From positions 1-53,206 of the forward strand of contig NZ_CDBL01000014.1 in the NCBI RefSeq assembly GCF_000820005.1: a DNA stretch of 53,206 nt, in the 5' to 3' direction. Shown here piece by piece: positions 34,458 to 41,476 of the stretch. The position numbers and the translations under genes are program-made. This DNA is from Aeromonas piscicola. GTDB taxonomy: Bacteria > Pseudomonadota > Gammaproteobacteria > Enterobacterales > Aeromonadaceae. How positions within the stretch are numbered: position 1 is the stretch's first letter; each line of letters opens with the position of its first letter. A model generated the notes under the pieces. The model did not search any database, was not told where the DNA came from, and saw nothing but the letters and a program-made list of their open reading frames with translations.

Positions 34458-34731
34458 CGGTCCTGCCTGACTGCGCCAGCGTGGGGTCCACACAGATTTC
34501 ATCCACGGGCTGGCTCATGGTGTGCCAGTCCTCGGCATTGGTGAGGGAGAGCAGTTGCCACTGCACGCCAGACCAACGTAAGTGCAGCGTGACGGTGCGG
34601 GCGTTTGGGCTACTGGGGGTCAGGTGCAGCAACCAGCGCTCGCCACGGTGGCGCGGTTGTATCTTGGCCTTGGCGGCGACTAATCCCAGCCACTGGCGTG
34701 AATAGTGGGAGAGCGGTAGTTCGTTAGTCAT
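34444..34731 (-). CDS. hypothetical island protein (95 aa)
   Basis: ATG 34731 has AGGAGGT five bases upstream. MTNELPLSHYSRQWLGLVAAKAKIQPRHRGERWLLHLTPSSPNARTVTLHLRWSGVQWQLLSL, then acidic WHTMSQPVDEICVDP. Beta-rich, Trp-rich, unrecognised. Ten bp after the DUF2787 stop. Confidence 0.68.
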   Translation of the reverse strand: MTNELPLSHYSRQWLGLVAAKAKIQPRHRGERWLLHLTPSSPNARTVTLHLRWSGVQWQLLSLTNAEDWHTMSQPVDEICVDPTLAQSGRTGAAL

Positions 34732-34741
34732 CACACACCTC

Positions 34742-35170
34742 CTAATCCCCGCTGACCGTGACGGTGAAATACCCCAACTGGGCGTAGCTAATGAAATTGC
34801 TCTGCCACAGGGCGAACAGTTCGCGTGCTTCCACGCCGGGCAGAGGTCCCCAGCTCTGCAGATAGTGCTCGTCGCAGGAGAGGTTGAAGTCGAGCTCCTT
34901 ACAGAGCTCAGCATCCTGGCCTAGCCCCTGGTAACTGAAGTCGGTGATGTAATCGAAGACCCAGCCGTGTAATCCCCGAATAAGCCGCAGCTCTACTGGA
35001 TGAACTCCACCCGTTTCAGCACTGTAGGCGGGGCTGCGAAAGTTGAAGGTCAGGGTCGAGAGGTGGGTAAGGTCGAGCTGTTGTTCTCGCACGACTTTGC
35101 GCAGCAAGTCAGGCAACGCTGGTGAAATCGGCAGGGCCATCCCTGCTAGGTGAAATGGCATGGTCATCAT
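34742..35170 (-). CDS. DUF2787-family protein
   Basis: 142 residues. LTFNFRSPAYSAETGGVHPVELRL, WVFDYITDFSYQGLGQDAELCKELDFNLS and the C-terminal AQLGYFTVTVSGD match DUF2787, a family of unknown function frequent on integrative elements of Vibrio, Shewanella and Aeromonas. AAAGGA precedes ATG 35170. Confidence 0.8.
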   Translation of the reverse strand: MMTMPFHLAGMALPISPALPDLLRKVVREQQLDLTHLSTLTFNFRSPAYSAETGGVHPVELRLIRGLHGWVFDYITDFSYQGLGQDAELCKELDFNLSCDEHYLQSWGPLPGVEARELFALWQSNFISYAQLGYFTVTVSGD

Positions 35171-35203
35171 GGAGTGTCCTTTTGGTATCGAATGTGAGAA
35201 CCG

Positions 35204-35767
35204 TTAATCCCTGAACCAACGCCAGGCGCGATAAAGGCCATAAGTGGCGACGAGGGAGAGCGTGATGGGGGCTGCTGTCGTACTGAGCAGTGAACCGGCG
35301 ACTGCGGTCGCAACGCTGCTGGTCGATACGCTCAGAGCACTGCTGGTGGATAGCCCTGCGAGTGCTGAGGTGGTGGGCTGACTCGCCACGGTGCGCAGCG
35401 CCTGATGAGCTATCCACCCGGTCGCAATCAGCTGGTTAATCTGCTTGCTGTAGTGAAAGCCCTCGATACACCAAAGCACGAAGTGTTCGCAGTTGTTAAA
35501 AAGGGTGCTGTAGTGCGCCTCCCCGAGGCGAGAATAGGCACGGTCGATACTCTCCTCCCGGTTGTAGGCGCGTGTCCCATGATGCTGGATGTAGTAATCG
35601 CGCTCTTGGCAAAACTCAGGCAAAGAGGTGATGGTTATCTGGCCAGACTGTTCACCGGCACTGAAGCCTAGATAGTGGATGACCTGATGGTCTCCCAGGT
35701 AGAGGCCGTGGTGCTGGTAGCCGGTGCGGGGGGAAACGAGGTGGTCCCCCGGTTGTGGTAATGGCAT
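35204..35767 (-). CDS. LRAT/NlpC-P60-like membrane-anchored protein
   Basis: 187 residues, ATG 35767 with AAGGAA upstream. The N-terminal LRAT-type papain-like fold: PGDHLVSPRTGYQHHGLYLGDHQVIHY (H20 and H31) and the catalytic NNCEHFVLWC with C93. A C-terminal Ser/Ala-rich hydrophobic region (about 120-180) ends in WRWFRD and probably anchors it to a membrane. LRAT-like enzymes are acyltransferases, lipases or peptidases. The substrate is unknown. Confidence 0.75.
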   Translation of the reverse strand: MPLPQPGDHLVSPRTGYQHHGLYLGDHQVIHYLGFSAGEQSGQITITSLPEFCQERDYYIQHHGTRAYNREESIDRAYSRLGEAHYSTLFNNCEHFVLWCIEGFHYSKQINQLIATGWIAHQALRTVASQPTTSALAGLSTSSALSVSTSSVATAVAGSLLSTTAAPITLSLVATYGLYRAWRWFRD

Positions 35768-35801
35768 GGACAGTTCCTTAAACGAGATGCGGCATAAAAC
35801 A

Positions 35802-35822
35802 CAGGGCACCCGAGGTGCCCTG
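35802..35822 (-). promoter_or_regulatory. terminator-like hairpin before a Shine-Dalgarno (4)
   Basis: CAGGGCACC and GGTGCCCTG (9 bp, 3-nt loop). TGTTTTATG follows on the minus strand, then AAGGAA and the LRAT-like start 35 bp away. Confidence 0.6.
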
Positions 35823-35853
35823 ATTGTGATGGTGAGTGTGTGGTGGCTGGTGG

Positions 35854-36528
35854 TCAGGATTGCTTGCGCAGCGTCAAGCTACTGGTATCCCATAACCAGC
35901 GCTCGCTGGGGTTGCCGGGTAGATTGAGGGTAAAGCCGTTGGGTTCGGGGCTCAGCTTGCCCAGGTCGCTACAGGTCCCAAATTCGGTCGATATCATGGT
36001 GGGTGAATCTTGTCTGGCTACGACCAACTGGTAGAGCACCGGGCAACCCACTCCCCCGCTGAACAGCTCAATCAGCGCAACCTGACCATCGGGGATTGCG
36101 AACTGGTGGGCCACATCAACACCGGCATAACTGTCGTGATGAGTCAGTGGCTCACCATTGAGCAGCACATCGAAGTTCACCTCGTCATTTTTTCGCACAG
36201 TGAATCCGGTCGAGGGCTTCGCCAGCTTGGGCTGAAAATAGACACTGCCATCGGTGAAGGTCACCATGGATCCCTCAAGCGACACTTGTGTTCCTACCAG
36301 GTCAATCAAGGCGGCGTAAGCCTCATCATCGGTCCATATCTCAACATCCCCTTGTCCAGGCACCTCGACCCAGTACTTCATGCTGGCGTAGCTAAGCTTC
36401 CCGCTCAGGCTGGTAGGCACCTTTGTCTCAATCTCCAGCGCGCCATCGGCAGCGAAGGTTGCCATCGAACAGCTGAGCAGCAGCCCCAGCGTGGCTGCTC
36501 GTAATGCCTGGGTGAATAGTGTCGTCAT
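35854..36528 (-). CDS. exported hypothetical protein (224 aa)
   Basis: Signal peptide MTTLFTQALRAATLGLLLSC-SMATFA, cleavage before ADGALEIE. The mature part is beta-rich: GKLSYASMKYWVEVPGQGDVEIWTDDEAYAALIDLVG, VRKNDEVNFDVLLNGEPLTHHDSYAG, and FSGGVGCPVLYQLVV with a cysteine pair (the second in FGTCSDLG) that could form a disulfide. Periplasmic or surface. Not recognised. GGAG precedes ATG 36528. Confidence 0.72.
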   Translation of the reverse strand: MTTLFTQALRAATLGLLLSCSMATFAADGALEIETKVPTSLSGKLSYASMKYWVEVPGQGDVEIWTDDEAYAALIDLVGTQVSLEGSMVTFTDGSVYFQPKLAKPSTGFTVRKNDEVNFDVLLNGEPLTHHDSYAGVDVAHQFAIPDGQVALIELFSGGVGCPVLYQLVVARQDSPTMISTEFGTCSDLGKLSPEPNGFTLNLPGNPSERWLWDTSSLTLRKQS

Positions 36529-36539
36529 GTGTCTCTCCA

Positions 36540-36692
36540 TCAGTCTTTACTAATAAGCCAGTACAGCAGTCCGGCCAGAATGGGGTCGATAATTAACCCG
36601 AGAATGAACCAGCCCCAAAAAGAGCGGCCGTTACCAGCAGCAACAAACCCCAGCAGTAACGCCAGCCCTACCCACAGCAGAATTAATGGCAT
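36540..36692 (-). CDS. small inner-membrane protein (50 aa)
   Basis: ATG 36692 with AGGAG eight bases upstream, stop at 36540. MPLILLWVGLALLLGFVAAG, then NGRSFWGWFILGLIIDPILAGLLYWLISKD: two hydrophobic helices separated by a short NGRSFWG turn. Spacing of 11 bp on both sides places it firmly in the operon. The NxRSFWGWFxLGLxxDP pattern resembles small phage/island membrane proteins, but function is unknown. Confidence 0.75.
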   Translation of the reverse strand: MPLILLWVGLALLLGFVAAGNGRSFWGWFILGLIIDPILAGLLYWLISKD

Positions 36693-36703
36693 GGATGCTT
36701 CTC

Positions 36704-37057
36704 CTATTGGAATGTGTAAGCCGCTTCACCCTGGTCGGTGAACACGGTGGCTTCGAGCAAGTTGCAGGTGCCCGGAATCAGGGAGAATTGGGAACGCTGG
36801 CTGTATTTGAGTGATACCGGGAACGTGCGGTCTACCCCGTAGGGGCCGACTGCCGCACACTTCCCACGGTTGATAAGGATCTTCTTGATGGTGACTGCAT
36901 CATTGAGGGAGGTGACCTGTAACTGGGGACGGCCCAGTGAGTTGTAGAACAGGTCGAGCTTGAATTCTGGCGCTGACGTCTTGGTGCCGTCAGAGGCGCT
37001 GGTGTAGATAACCGCTGAGGCAGCAAGGACTGCGGTAGCGATAAGGTAGCGTTTCAT
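36704..37057 (-). CDS. exported hypothetical protein (117 aa), first gene of the operon
   Basis: N-terminal signal or anchor MKRYLIATAVLAASAVIYTSA, then EFKLDLFYNSLGRPQLQVTSLNDAVTIKKILINRGKCAAVG and LIPGTCNLLEATVFTDQGEAAYTFQ, with one possible Cys-Cys pair. CAGGAG precedes ATG 37057. Promoter for the whole operon should lie in 37060-37330, shared with the divergent XRE gene. Not recognised. Confidence 0.7.
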   Translation of the reverse strand: MKRYLIATAVLAASAVIYTSASDGTKTSAPEFKLDLFYNSLGRPQLQVTSLNDAVTIKKILINRGKCAAVGPYGVDRTFPVSLKYSQRSQFSLIPGTCNLLEATVFTDQGEAAYTFQ

Positions 37058-37338
37058 GCGTGATCTCCTGTAACATGAAAAGGACAAAAGGGTGCCTGAC
37101 CGATGAGGCAGGCCTCTCGGATCAGCGGGGTCATACAGGTAATGTCAGCGAGTGCGCTGGCAGTTAGCCAAGCGCCACTGAAGAAAGTGGGTTGGAATTT
37201 ATGCCGTGTAGAAGACTCTCCTTTCCAATTTCAATCTATATATTCAAACAAACTCAACCTCTGGCGCCCAGTCTCAACTCAAATCGCCCTTAATGTCAAC
37301 GAGTCCATGGTCAAGCATACGTGCTGACTGGAGGACTT

Positions 37339-37683
37339 ATGACAGACGTCAACTTTGAAGAACTGGCCAAGAGCGTCGGTAAAGCGATTGGACGGCAACG
37401 CCAACAAGCGGGGCTGACCCAGGATCAAGTCGCAGAGCACCTGGATATCGGGATGGAAGCGGTTTCCCGGATGGAGCGGGGAAAAGTAGTGCCGACCGTG
37501 GTGCGGTTGGCAGAGCTCGCCCAGCTGTTTGAGTGTGAGCTGGCAGACTTCTTGCGTGAAACCAGCAACCGCCCTACCGAACAAGGCATTGTGCTCAGCC
37601 AGCAGTTAGCCAAACTCAAGGCTGCCGACAGGGAGCTGGTGCTGGAGGTGGTTGATAAGCTGGTGGCGCGATTAGCGCCTTAA
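37339..37683 (+). CDS. XRE-family helix-turn-helix regulator
   Basis: 114 residues. A Cro/C1-type HTH at about 10-65 (LAKSVGKAIGRQRQQAGLTQDQVAEHLDIGMEAVSRMERGKVVPTVVRLAELAQLF) and a helical dimerisation tail. GGAGG precedes ATG 37339. Divergent from the 16-gene operon, hence a likely repressor of it, and possibly of itself. Confidence 0.88.
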   Translation: MTDVNFEELAKSVGKAIGRQRQQAGLTQDQVAEHLDIGMEAVSRMERGKVVPTVVRLAELAQLFECELADFLRETSNRPTEQGIVLSQQLAKLKAADRELVLEVVDKLVARLAP

Positions 37684-37829
37684 TCCCTCTCTGCGAGCAT
37701 TAGTGACTTACTGACACCGATGCTAGGGCCGATGACTTGGGAGGCCGCAATGGCGCTCCCAAGCAGCTTCACAGCGATATCTGTTTACTCTCCCCTGATA
37801 ATATCTATCTGAGTTCCTTTTCGATCGAA

Positions 37830-38804
37830 CTAGATCAGCACCGGCAACCCTGAACGGCGGATGCGTGGGCGGCCTCGACGGCGACTCGCTTCGGGGATCT
37901 CCATACGACCGAAGGTACGACGCCCGGAGGGGAGCGTGGCCAACATCAACTCATCATGCTTGGTCAGATACTCGAGCGCCTTGAACAGCTTCTCCTGCTT
38001 CTGCTCATCATCGCAGTGCACCATACCTATCCCATCATTGCCCCATTCTTGGTACTGCTTGCGAAGGTGAGCACAGTTGAAATAGGTACCGAGATCATTA
38101 GTGTACTCTTCCCAATGTTCCCCCAGTAATCGGCCTAGCGAGCGATCTCGTTGATGGCGTGCGCCGTTAAAAATGAACACTGTGTGCATGTGAAAGCGCC
38201 GGTCTTGGCCATATTCCATCTTCCAGATATACCCAACCAATCCAGGGAATTGTCGCTTGATGATGGCCAGATAGCGCCTGCGATCTTCCATCGCCGTCTC
38301 GGGCGTTAGCCGACAGTAAACCTTCTCCTTGTAGGCGAGGTCCAAGCGAATGAACAGTAGCTTGGCATGTTTGAGGAATAGCGTCGGGATATATTTCTCA
38401 AGACTTTGACTGTTACGGGGAGCTGCCCTTAATCTGTTGTCCAGCCGCTTCTGGTGCTCTTTGCTATACAGTGCTTGGTGAAATGCGCTCAACGCCTGAT
38501 TAATGTCACGTGCTATTACATTTGCAGTATCTTCATCTAATTCCTGTAGCTTGATTTGTGCTAACCCATGCACATGCTGCATGTGGCTTAAAAACAATTC
38601 CACCGTAGGATGTGAAGATGAGATCTCAGTATGGCAATAGAAATAACCACCAGCATCCTCCAGCGCGTCGAGCAACCCCTTTGTTTCGCTGGTAAAACAC
38701 AGTTTGTTTGGAACTGTGTTTATCAAGGATACCATTGGCACCATTTTACTACTCAAGCTGTTCACAACAGCGATGATGGACGTTAGTCTGGTTTTATTAA
38801 ACAT
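37830..38804 (-). CDS. inovirus Gp2/YagK-YfjJ-like protein
   Basis: 324 residues. The C-terminal domain has HAKLLFIRLDLAYKE, FPGLVGYIWKMEYGQDRRFHMHTVFIFNG (HMH at 205-207), LGRLLGEHWEEYTNDLGTYFNC and the ending EYLTKHDELMLATLPSGRRTFGRMEIP. This is the YagK/YfjJ pattern of P4-like islands, resembling HUH-type replication initiators (His-x-His plus upstream acidic Tyr motif). A replication role for the excised island is an inference. It is followed on the element by iteron-like repeats and alpA. Confidence 0.8.
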   Translation of the reverse strand: MFNKTRLTSIIAVVNSLSSKMVPMVSLINTVPNKLCFTSETKGLLDALEDAGGYFYCHTEISSSHPTVELFLSHMQHVHGLAQIKLQELDEDTANVIARDINQALSAFHQALYSKEHQKRLDNRLRAAPRNSQSLEKYIPTLFLKHAKLLFIRLDLAYKEKVYCRLTPETAMEDRRRYLAIIKRQFPGLVGYIWKMEYGQDRRFHMHTVFIFNGARHQRDRSLGRLLGEHWEEYTNDLGTYFNCAHLRKQYQEWGNDGIGMVHCDDEQKQEKLFKALEYLTKHDELMLATLPSGRRTFGRMEIPEASRRRGRPRIRRSGLPVLI

Positions 38805-39221
38805 AGAACTTCTCTTTTAGTTAAGATTACCCCTGCGCGATGTGATAGATACACGCGTATATCAGGGGAAGGGAGTAAATAGTGAGCATTAACATTACCA
38901 CCTAATGGTGGATGATGAGATGGCTATTGGATTGCTTACATGACTAGTTTCACTGAGGTAGTGAAATCATAACGATGTATTAGATGGTTGCATTAACTAA
39001 TGGGATGGATATGTAGTAATGACTAGGGTGTAATGATACTGGTGTAGTATTCAACAGAGTGTAATGACCAATAATAAATATACCTTAATGCTCTGTATCC
39101 CGAAGTAGGGCTTGAAACATGGATTTCCATATATAAGCAGAAAATGCTTTCTCACTTCCCTTATAGGTATTAATGTGCTCTTTTTGAAGGTTGTAAGTTA
39201 TGGAGGTAATGAAGGGGTAAA
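38805..39221. other. non-coding region with iteron-like repeats between the Gp2-like gene and alpA
   Basis: About 415 bp, AT-rich. It holds an inverted repeat TTTCACT/AGTGAAA (38948-38954, 38960-38966) and four related direct repeats: TGTAGTAATGA (39012-39022), GTGTAATGA (39028-39036), GTGTAGTAT (39042-39050) and GTGTAATGA (39059-39067). No credible gene. Could be an origin or the binding site of AlpA or the Gp2-like protein. Confidence 0.55.
39012..39067. repeat. iteron-like direct repeats
   Basis: Four imperfect copies of a G/TGTAxTA(A)TGA core at 14-17 bp spacing. Two copies, GTGTAATGA at 39028 and 39059, are identical. Confidence 0.45.
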
Positions 39222-39434
39222 TTAGCCTTCTCTTTGGTTTATCAAGTTTTCGACCCAAGCATCAATTTCATGCTCTAGCCAACCGACAGCAGATAACCCC
39301 AGTTTGATGGGTTTGGGGAAGGAGCTGTCATAGCGTGGCGACTTTGGGTTGATGCGGTCGTATATGGTCGAGCGGGCCATGCCAATTTTGTTCATGAGGT
39401 CTTTAATACGTAGAATGTTGATGGTGTTGTTCAT
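39222..39434 (-). CDS. alpA: AlpA-family excision/regulatory protein
   Basis: 70 residues: ILRIKDLMNKIGMARSTIYDRIN then SFPKPIKLGLSAVGWLEHEIDAWVENLI, a MerR-like HTH of the AlpA/excisionase group (RLxxVxxxxGxSRSTIYR, GWxxxEIDxWI). In P4-like elements AlpA promotes integrase expression or excision. CAGGAG precedes ATG 39434. Confidence 0.92.
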   Translation of the reverse strand: MNNTINILRIKDLMNKIGMARSTIYDRINPKSPRYDSSFPKPIKLGLSAVGWLEHEIDAWVENLINQREG

Positions 39435-39820
39435 GGATGTACTCCTGAGGATTGGGTTTTGTTCAGTAGATAATCCACGTAGTAATTTTTAAATGTTTTG
39501 ATTTGGTTTCAGTGCCTCATAGGCTATTCACTACATGCACATCTAGGCACACAGATAGATGTACCCCTAACCAAAATTTATTTATCACATCCACCAGTGT
39601 GAAGACGCCTTGAGCCTCTTTGATATGCCACCCTCTGTATCTTTAAGCTAAGCAATCTAAAGGGGGCGGTAACATCTAGCCTCACCAGGTCAATCTCGAC
39701 ATGCAAGCCTTGTAAACTAGGAACGGACATCACTAACAAAGCGCATGAAAAATGCTTGTAGTTAGCCTGTTTTTTGCTAGATTGACGCAATAAAAGCGCC
39801 TGATTTCTACGAGGTAGATT
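39435..39820. other. intergenic region upstream of alpA and the 349-aa gene
   Basis: About 385 bp between divergent genes, so it should contain both promoters. A minus-strand frame (39578-39865) has no good ribosome-binding site and overlaps the next gene's start. No other structure noted. Confidence 0.45.
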
Positions 39821-40870
39821 ATGACTAGTTTTTTTGTTAATGGGGTTAAGTGGGATGCTGCTCATACTGAAAGGTCAATTGACATAGCGTACTTTTATTA
39901 TTGTCACAAGGTTAACAAGGATGCCGATTTTTACGCATTTGAAAATGCGGGCTCTAAAGAGGACTTTCTTCGGCAGGATATCGCACGGGCGGTAAAGAAT
40001 GAAAGCAGCTTGAAAAAGCTAACCAGTTATATTAAGTGTAATGGCGGTGATGTTTTACAGTCTAAAAACAATCCTGACATCCTTTACAAGACCTTGCTCG
40101 ATGTTTCAGCATCCTTTATGCTTGACCGAGAAAAACTTGCATTTATAGAGAGGGATGGTCGAGCGATAGACTTTTTTTGGAGTCTATTTCATATGTATTC
40201 AATTGATCTGACTGCTTATCGTGAACGCCGTTCGTCAGAATTAAAAGTTTCACCTCTTGCTAAGCTCAATCCAGTTATGTCTCATGACATGTATACTCCA
40301 CGAATAAATAGTTATTACGAGCGATCTTTATTATCTCACAAGTTACTTATTTCAACTCAAGCCATCAATGATAAAGATAGGTTTAACGATATCGTTAGAT
40401 TTTTTGACCGTTGGAATTGCAGTATTTCAGAGAAATCAAAACATCTAGCCTCCATGGAAAAAATTTGGGAAATCCAAAAAAATCACATTGATATGGTCAA
40501 GTGGGTTAAGCTGAACCAGAATATGTACAAGTGGGCGTGGGAGTACACATTAGAAAATGCATTCAATAACCAAGTGCCACTATGGGCAACTAAGGATGGT
40601 TCCAACGAATTCATTGGTCGTCAGCTTGTAATCGCATGGGATCTAATGTTTTCCAACCCAGACCGACAAGCATTGTTTATGATGAGATTTAAAAAGGCGG
40701 CATCACAGCAAAAAACTAGAATGAAAAGGGAGACGATAAAGCCATCAACATTCTATCTTGATGACGATGTTAAGAAAAAGTTGAACGTCATGGTGAAGAA
40801 TCTTAAAATGACAAAGTCTGCATTGATCGCAAGTCTAATAGAAAATGCTGATGAAAATGATCTCCGTTAA
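39821..40870 (+). CDS. unknown protein with ribbon-helix-helix-like C-terminus (349 aa)
   Basis: MTSFFVNGVKWDAAHTERSI, a mostly helical body with many aromatic residues (FFWSLFHMYSIDLTAYRERR, WAWEYTLENAFNNQVPLWATKDG, FIGRQLVIAWDLMFSNPDRQALFMMRFKKAASQQ) and a tail STFYLDDDVKKKLNVMVKNLKMTKSALIASLIENA that fits a ribbon-helix-helix DNA-binding motif. AT-rich codon use, unlike the host. GAGGT precedes the ATG. Placement between alpA and the H-NS paralogue suggests element maintenance. Not recognised. Confidence 0.72.
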   Translation: MTSFFVNGVKWDAAHTERSIDIAYFYYCHKVNKDADFYAFENAGSKEDFLRQDIARAVKNESSLKKLTSYIKCNGGDVLQSKNNPDILYKTLLDVSASFMLDREKLAFIERDGRAIDFFWSLFHMYSIDLTAYRERRSSELKVSPLAKLNPVMSHDMYTPRINSYYERSLLSHKLLISTQAINDKDRFNDIVRFFDRWNCSISEKSKHLASMEKIWEIQKNHIDMVKWVKLNQNMYKWAWEYTLENAFNNQVPLWATKDGSNEFIGRQLVIAWDLMFSNPDRQALFMMRFKKAASQQKTRMKRETIKPSTFYLDDDVKKKLNVMVKNLKMTKSALIASLIENADENDLR

Positions 40871-40952
40871 CTTTATTGGCACATTTAGCCGTGCCATACT
40901 TCCTCGCTTTGTTTAAACCAATTTAATGATAGATAAAAAAATGAGGCCTTCA

Positions 40953-41357
40953 ATGAATGAATTTCTGAAAGTACTGTTGAACATCCGCAGTCTGCGGGCA
41001 GCAATGCGCGAGCTGTCTCTGGAACAAGTGAAAGAAGCTCATGAGAAGATCGAACTGATTTATCTGGAGCGATTGGAGCAGGCAGAAAAAGAGCAAGCTG
41101 CCAATGCTGAACATTTGAATAAGCTGGCCGAGTTCCAAGCGATGTTGGCTGATGCCGGGATTGATCCGGCTGAGTTGGTCGGTAGTGCTCCTGCGACGTC
41201 AACCGGTACGGTTAAAGTGAAACGGGCTCCTCGTCCTCCGAGATATCGCTATGTCGATAATGGCGTAGAGAAAACCTGGACTGGTCAGGGCCGCACGCCC
41301 AAATTCCTGGCTGAGCAGCTTGAGCAGGGCCGTCAATTAGACGAGTTCCTCATCTGA
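40953..41357 (+). CDS. H-NS-family nucleoid protein (island-borne paralogue)
   Basis: 134 residues. The N-terminal oligomerisation helices MNEFLKVLLNIRSLRAAMREL, SLEQVKEAHEKIELIYLERLEQAEKEQ and the linker precede the C-terminal DNA-binding part YRYVDNGVEKTWTGQGRTPKFLAEQLEQGRQLDEFLI, where TGQGRTP corresponds to the AT-hook-like TWTGQGRTPxxI loop. GAGG lies seven bases before ATG 40953; an in-frame ATG at 40926 is unlikely. Likely silences AT-rich island genes or interferes with host H-NS. Confidence 0.92.
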   Translation: MNEFLKVLLNIRSLRAAMRELSLEQVKEAHEKIELIYLERLEQAEKEQAANAEHLNKLAEFQAMLADAGIDPAELVGSAPATSTGTVKVKRAPRPPRYRYVDNGVEKTWTGQGRTPKFLAEQLEQGRQLDEFLI

Positions 41358-41364
41358 ACGTATG

Positions 41365-41394
41365 GGCCGCATCGAATATTGATGCGGCCTTTTT
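41365..41394 (+). terminator. terminator of the H-NS-like gene
   Basis: GGCCGCATC (41365-41373), 7-nt loop, GATGCGGCC (41381-41389), then TTTTT. Confidence 0.88.
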
Positions 41395-41476
41395 CTTAAT
41401 CGGTTGTTGATAGATTGTGCTATTCGACAAGTTGTTGATAATGTGAGCACTGTTTTATTTCTTTTAAGTTGAATGC

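Noticed and set aside
39578..39865. 95-residue minus-strand frame before the 349-aa gene
   Set aside because: Overlaps the start of a better-supported plus-strand gene and has no ribosome-binding site.
30687..41357. Conjugative element (ICE)
   Set aside because: No relaxase, coupling protein or type IV secretion gene was recognised; the Gp2-like, AlpA and RadC-like genes fit a P4-like island better.
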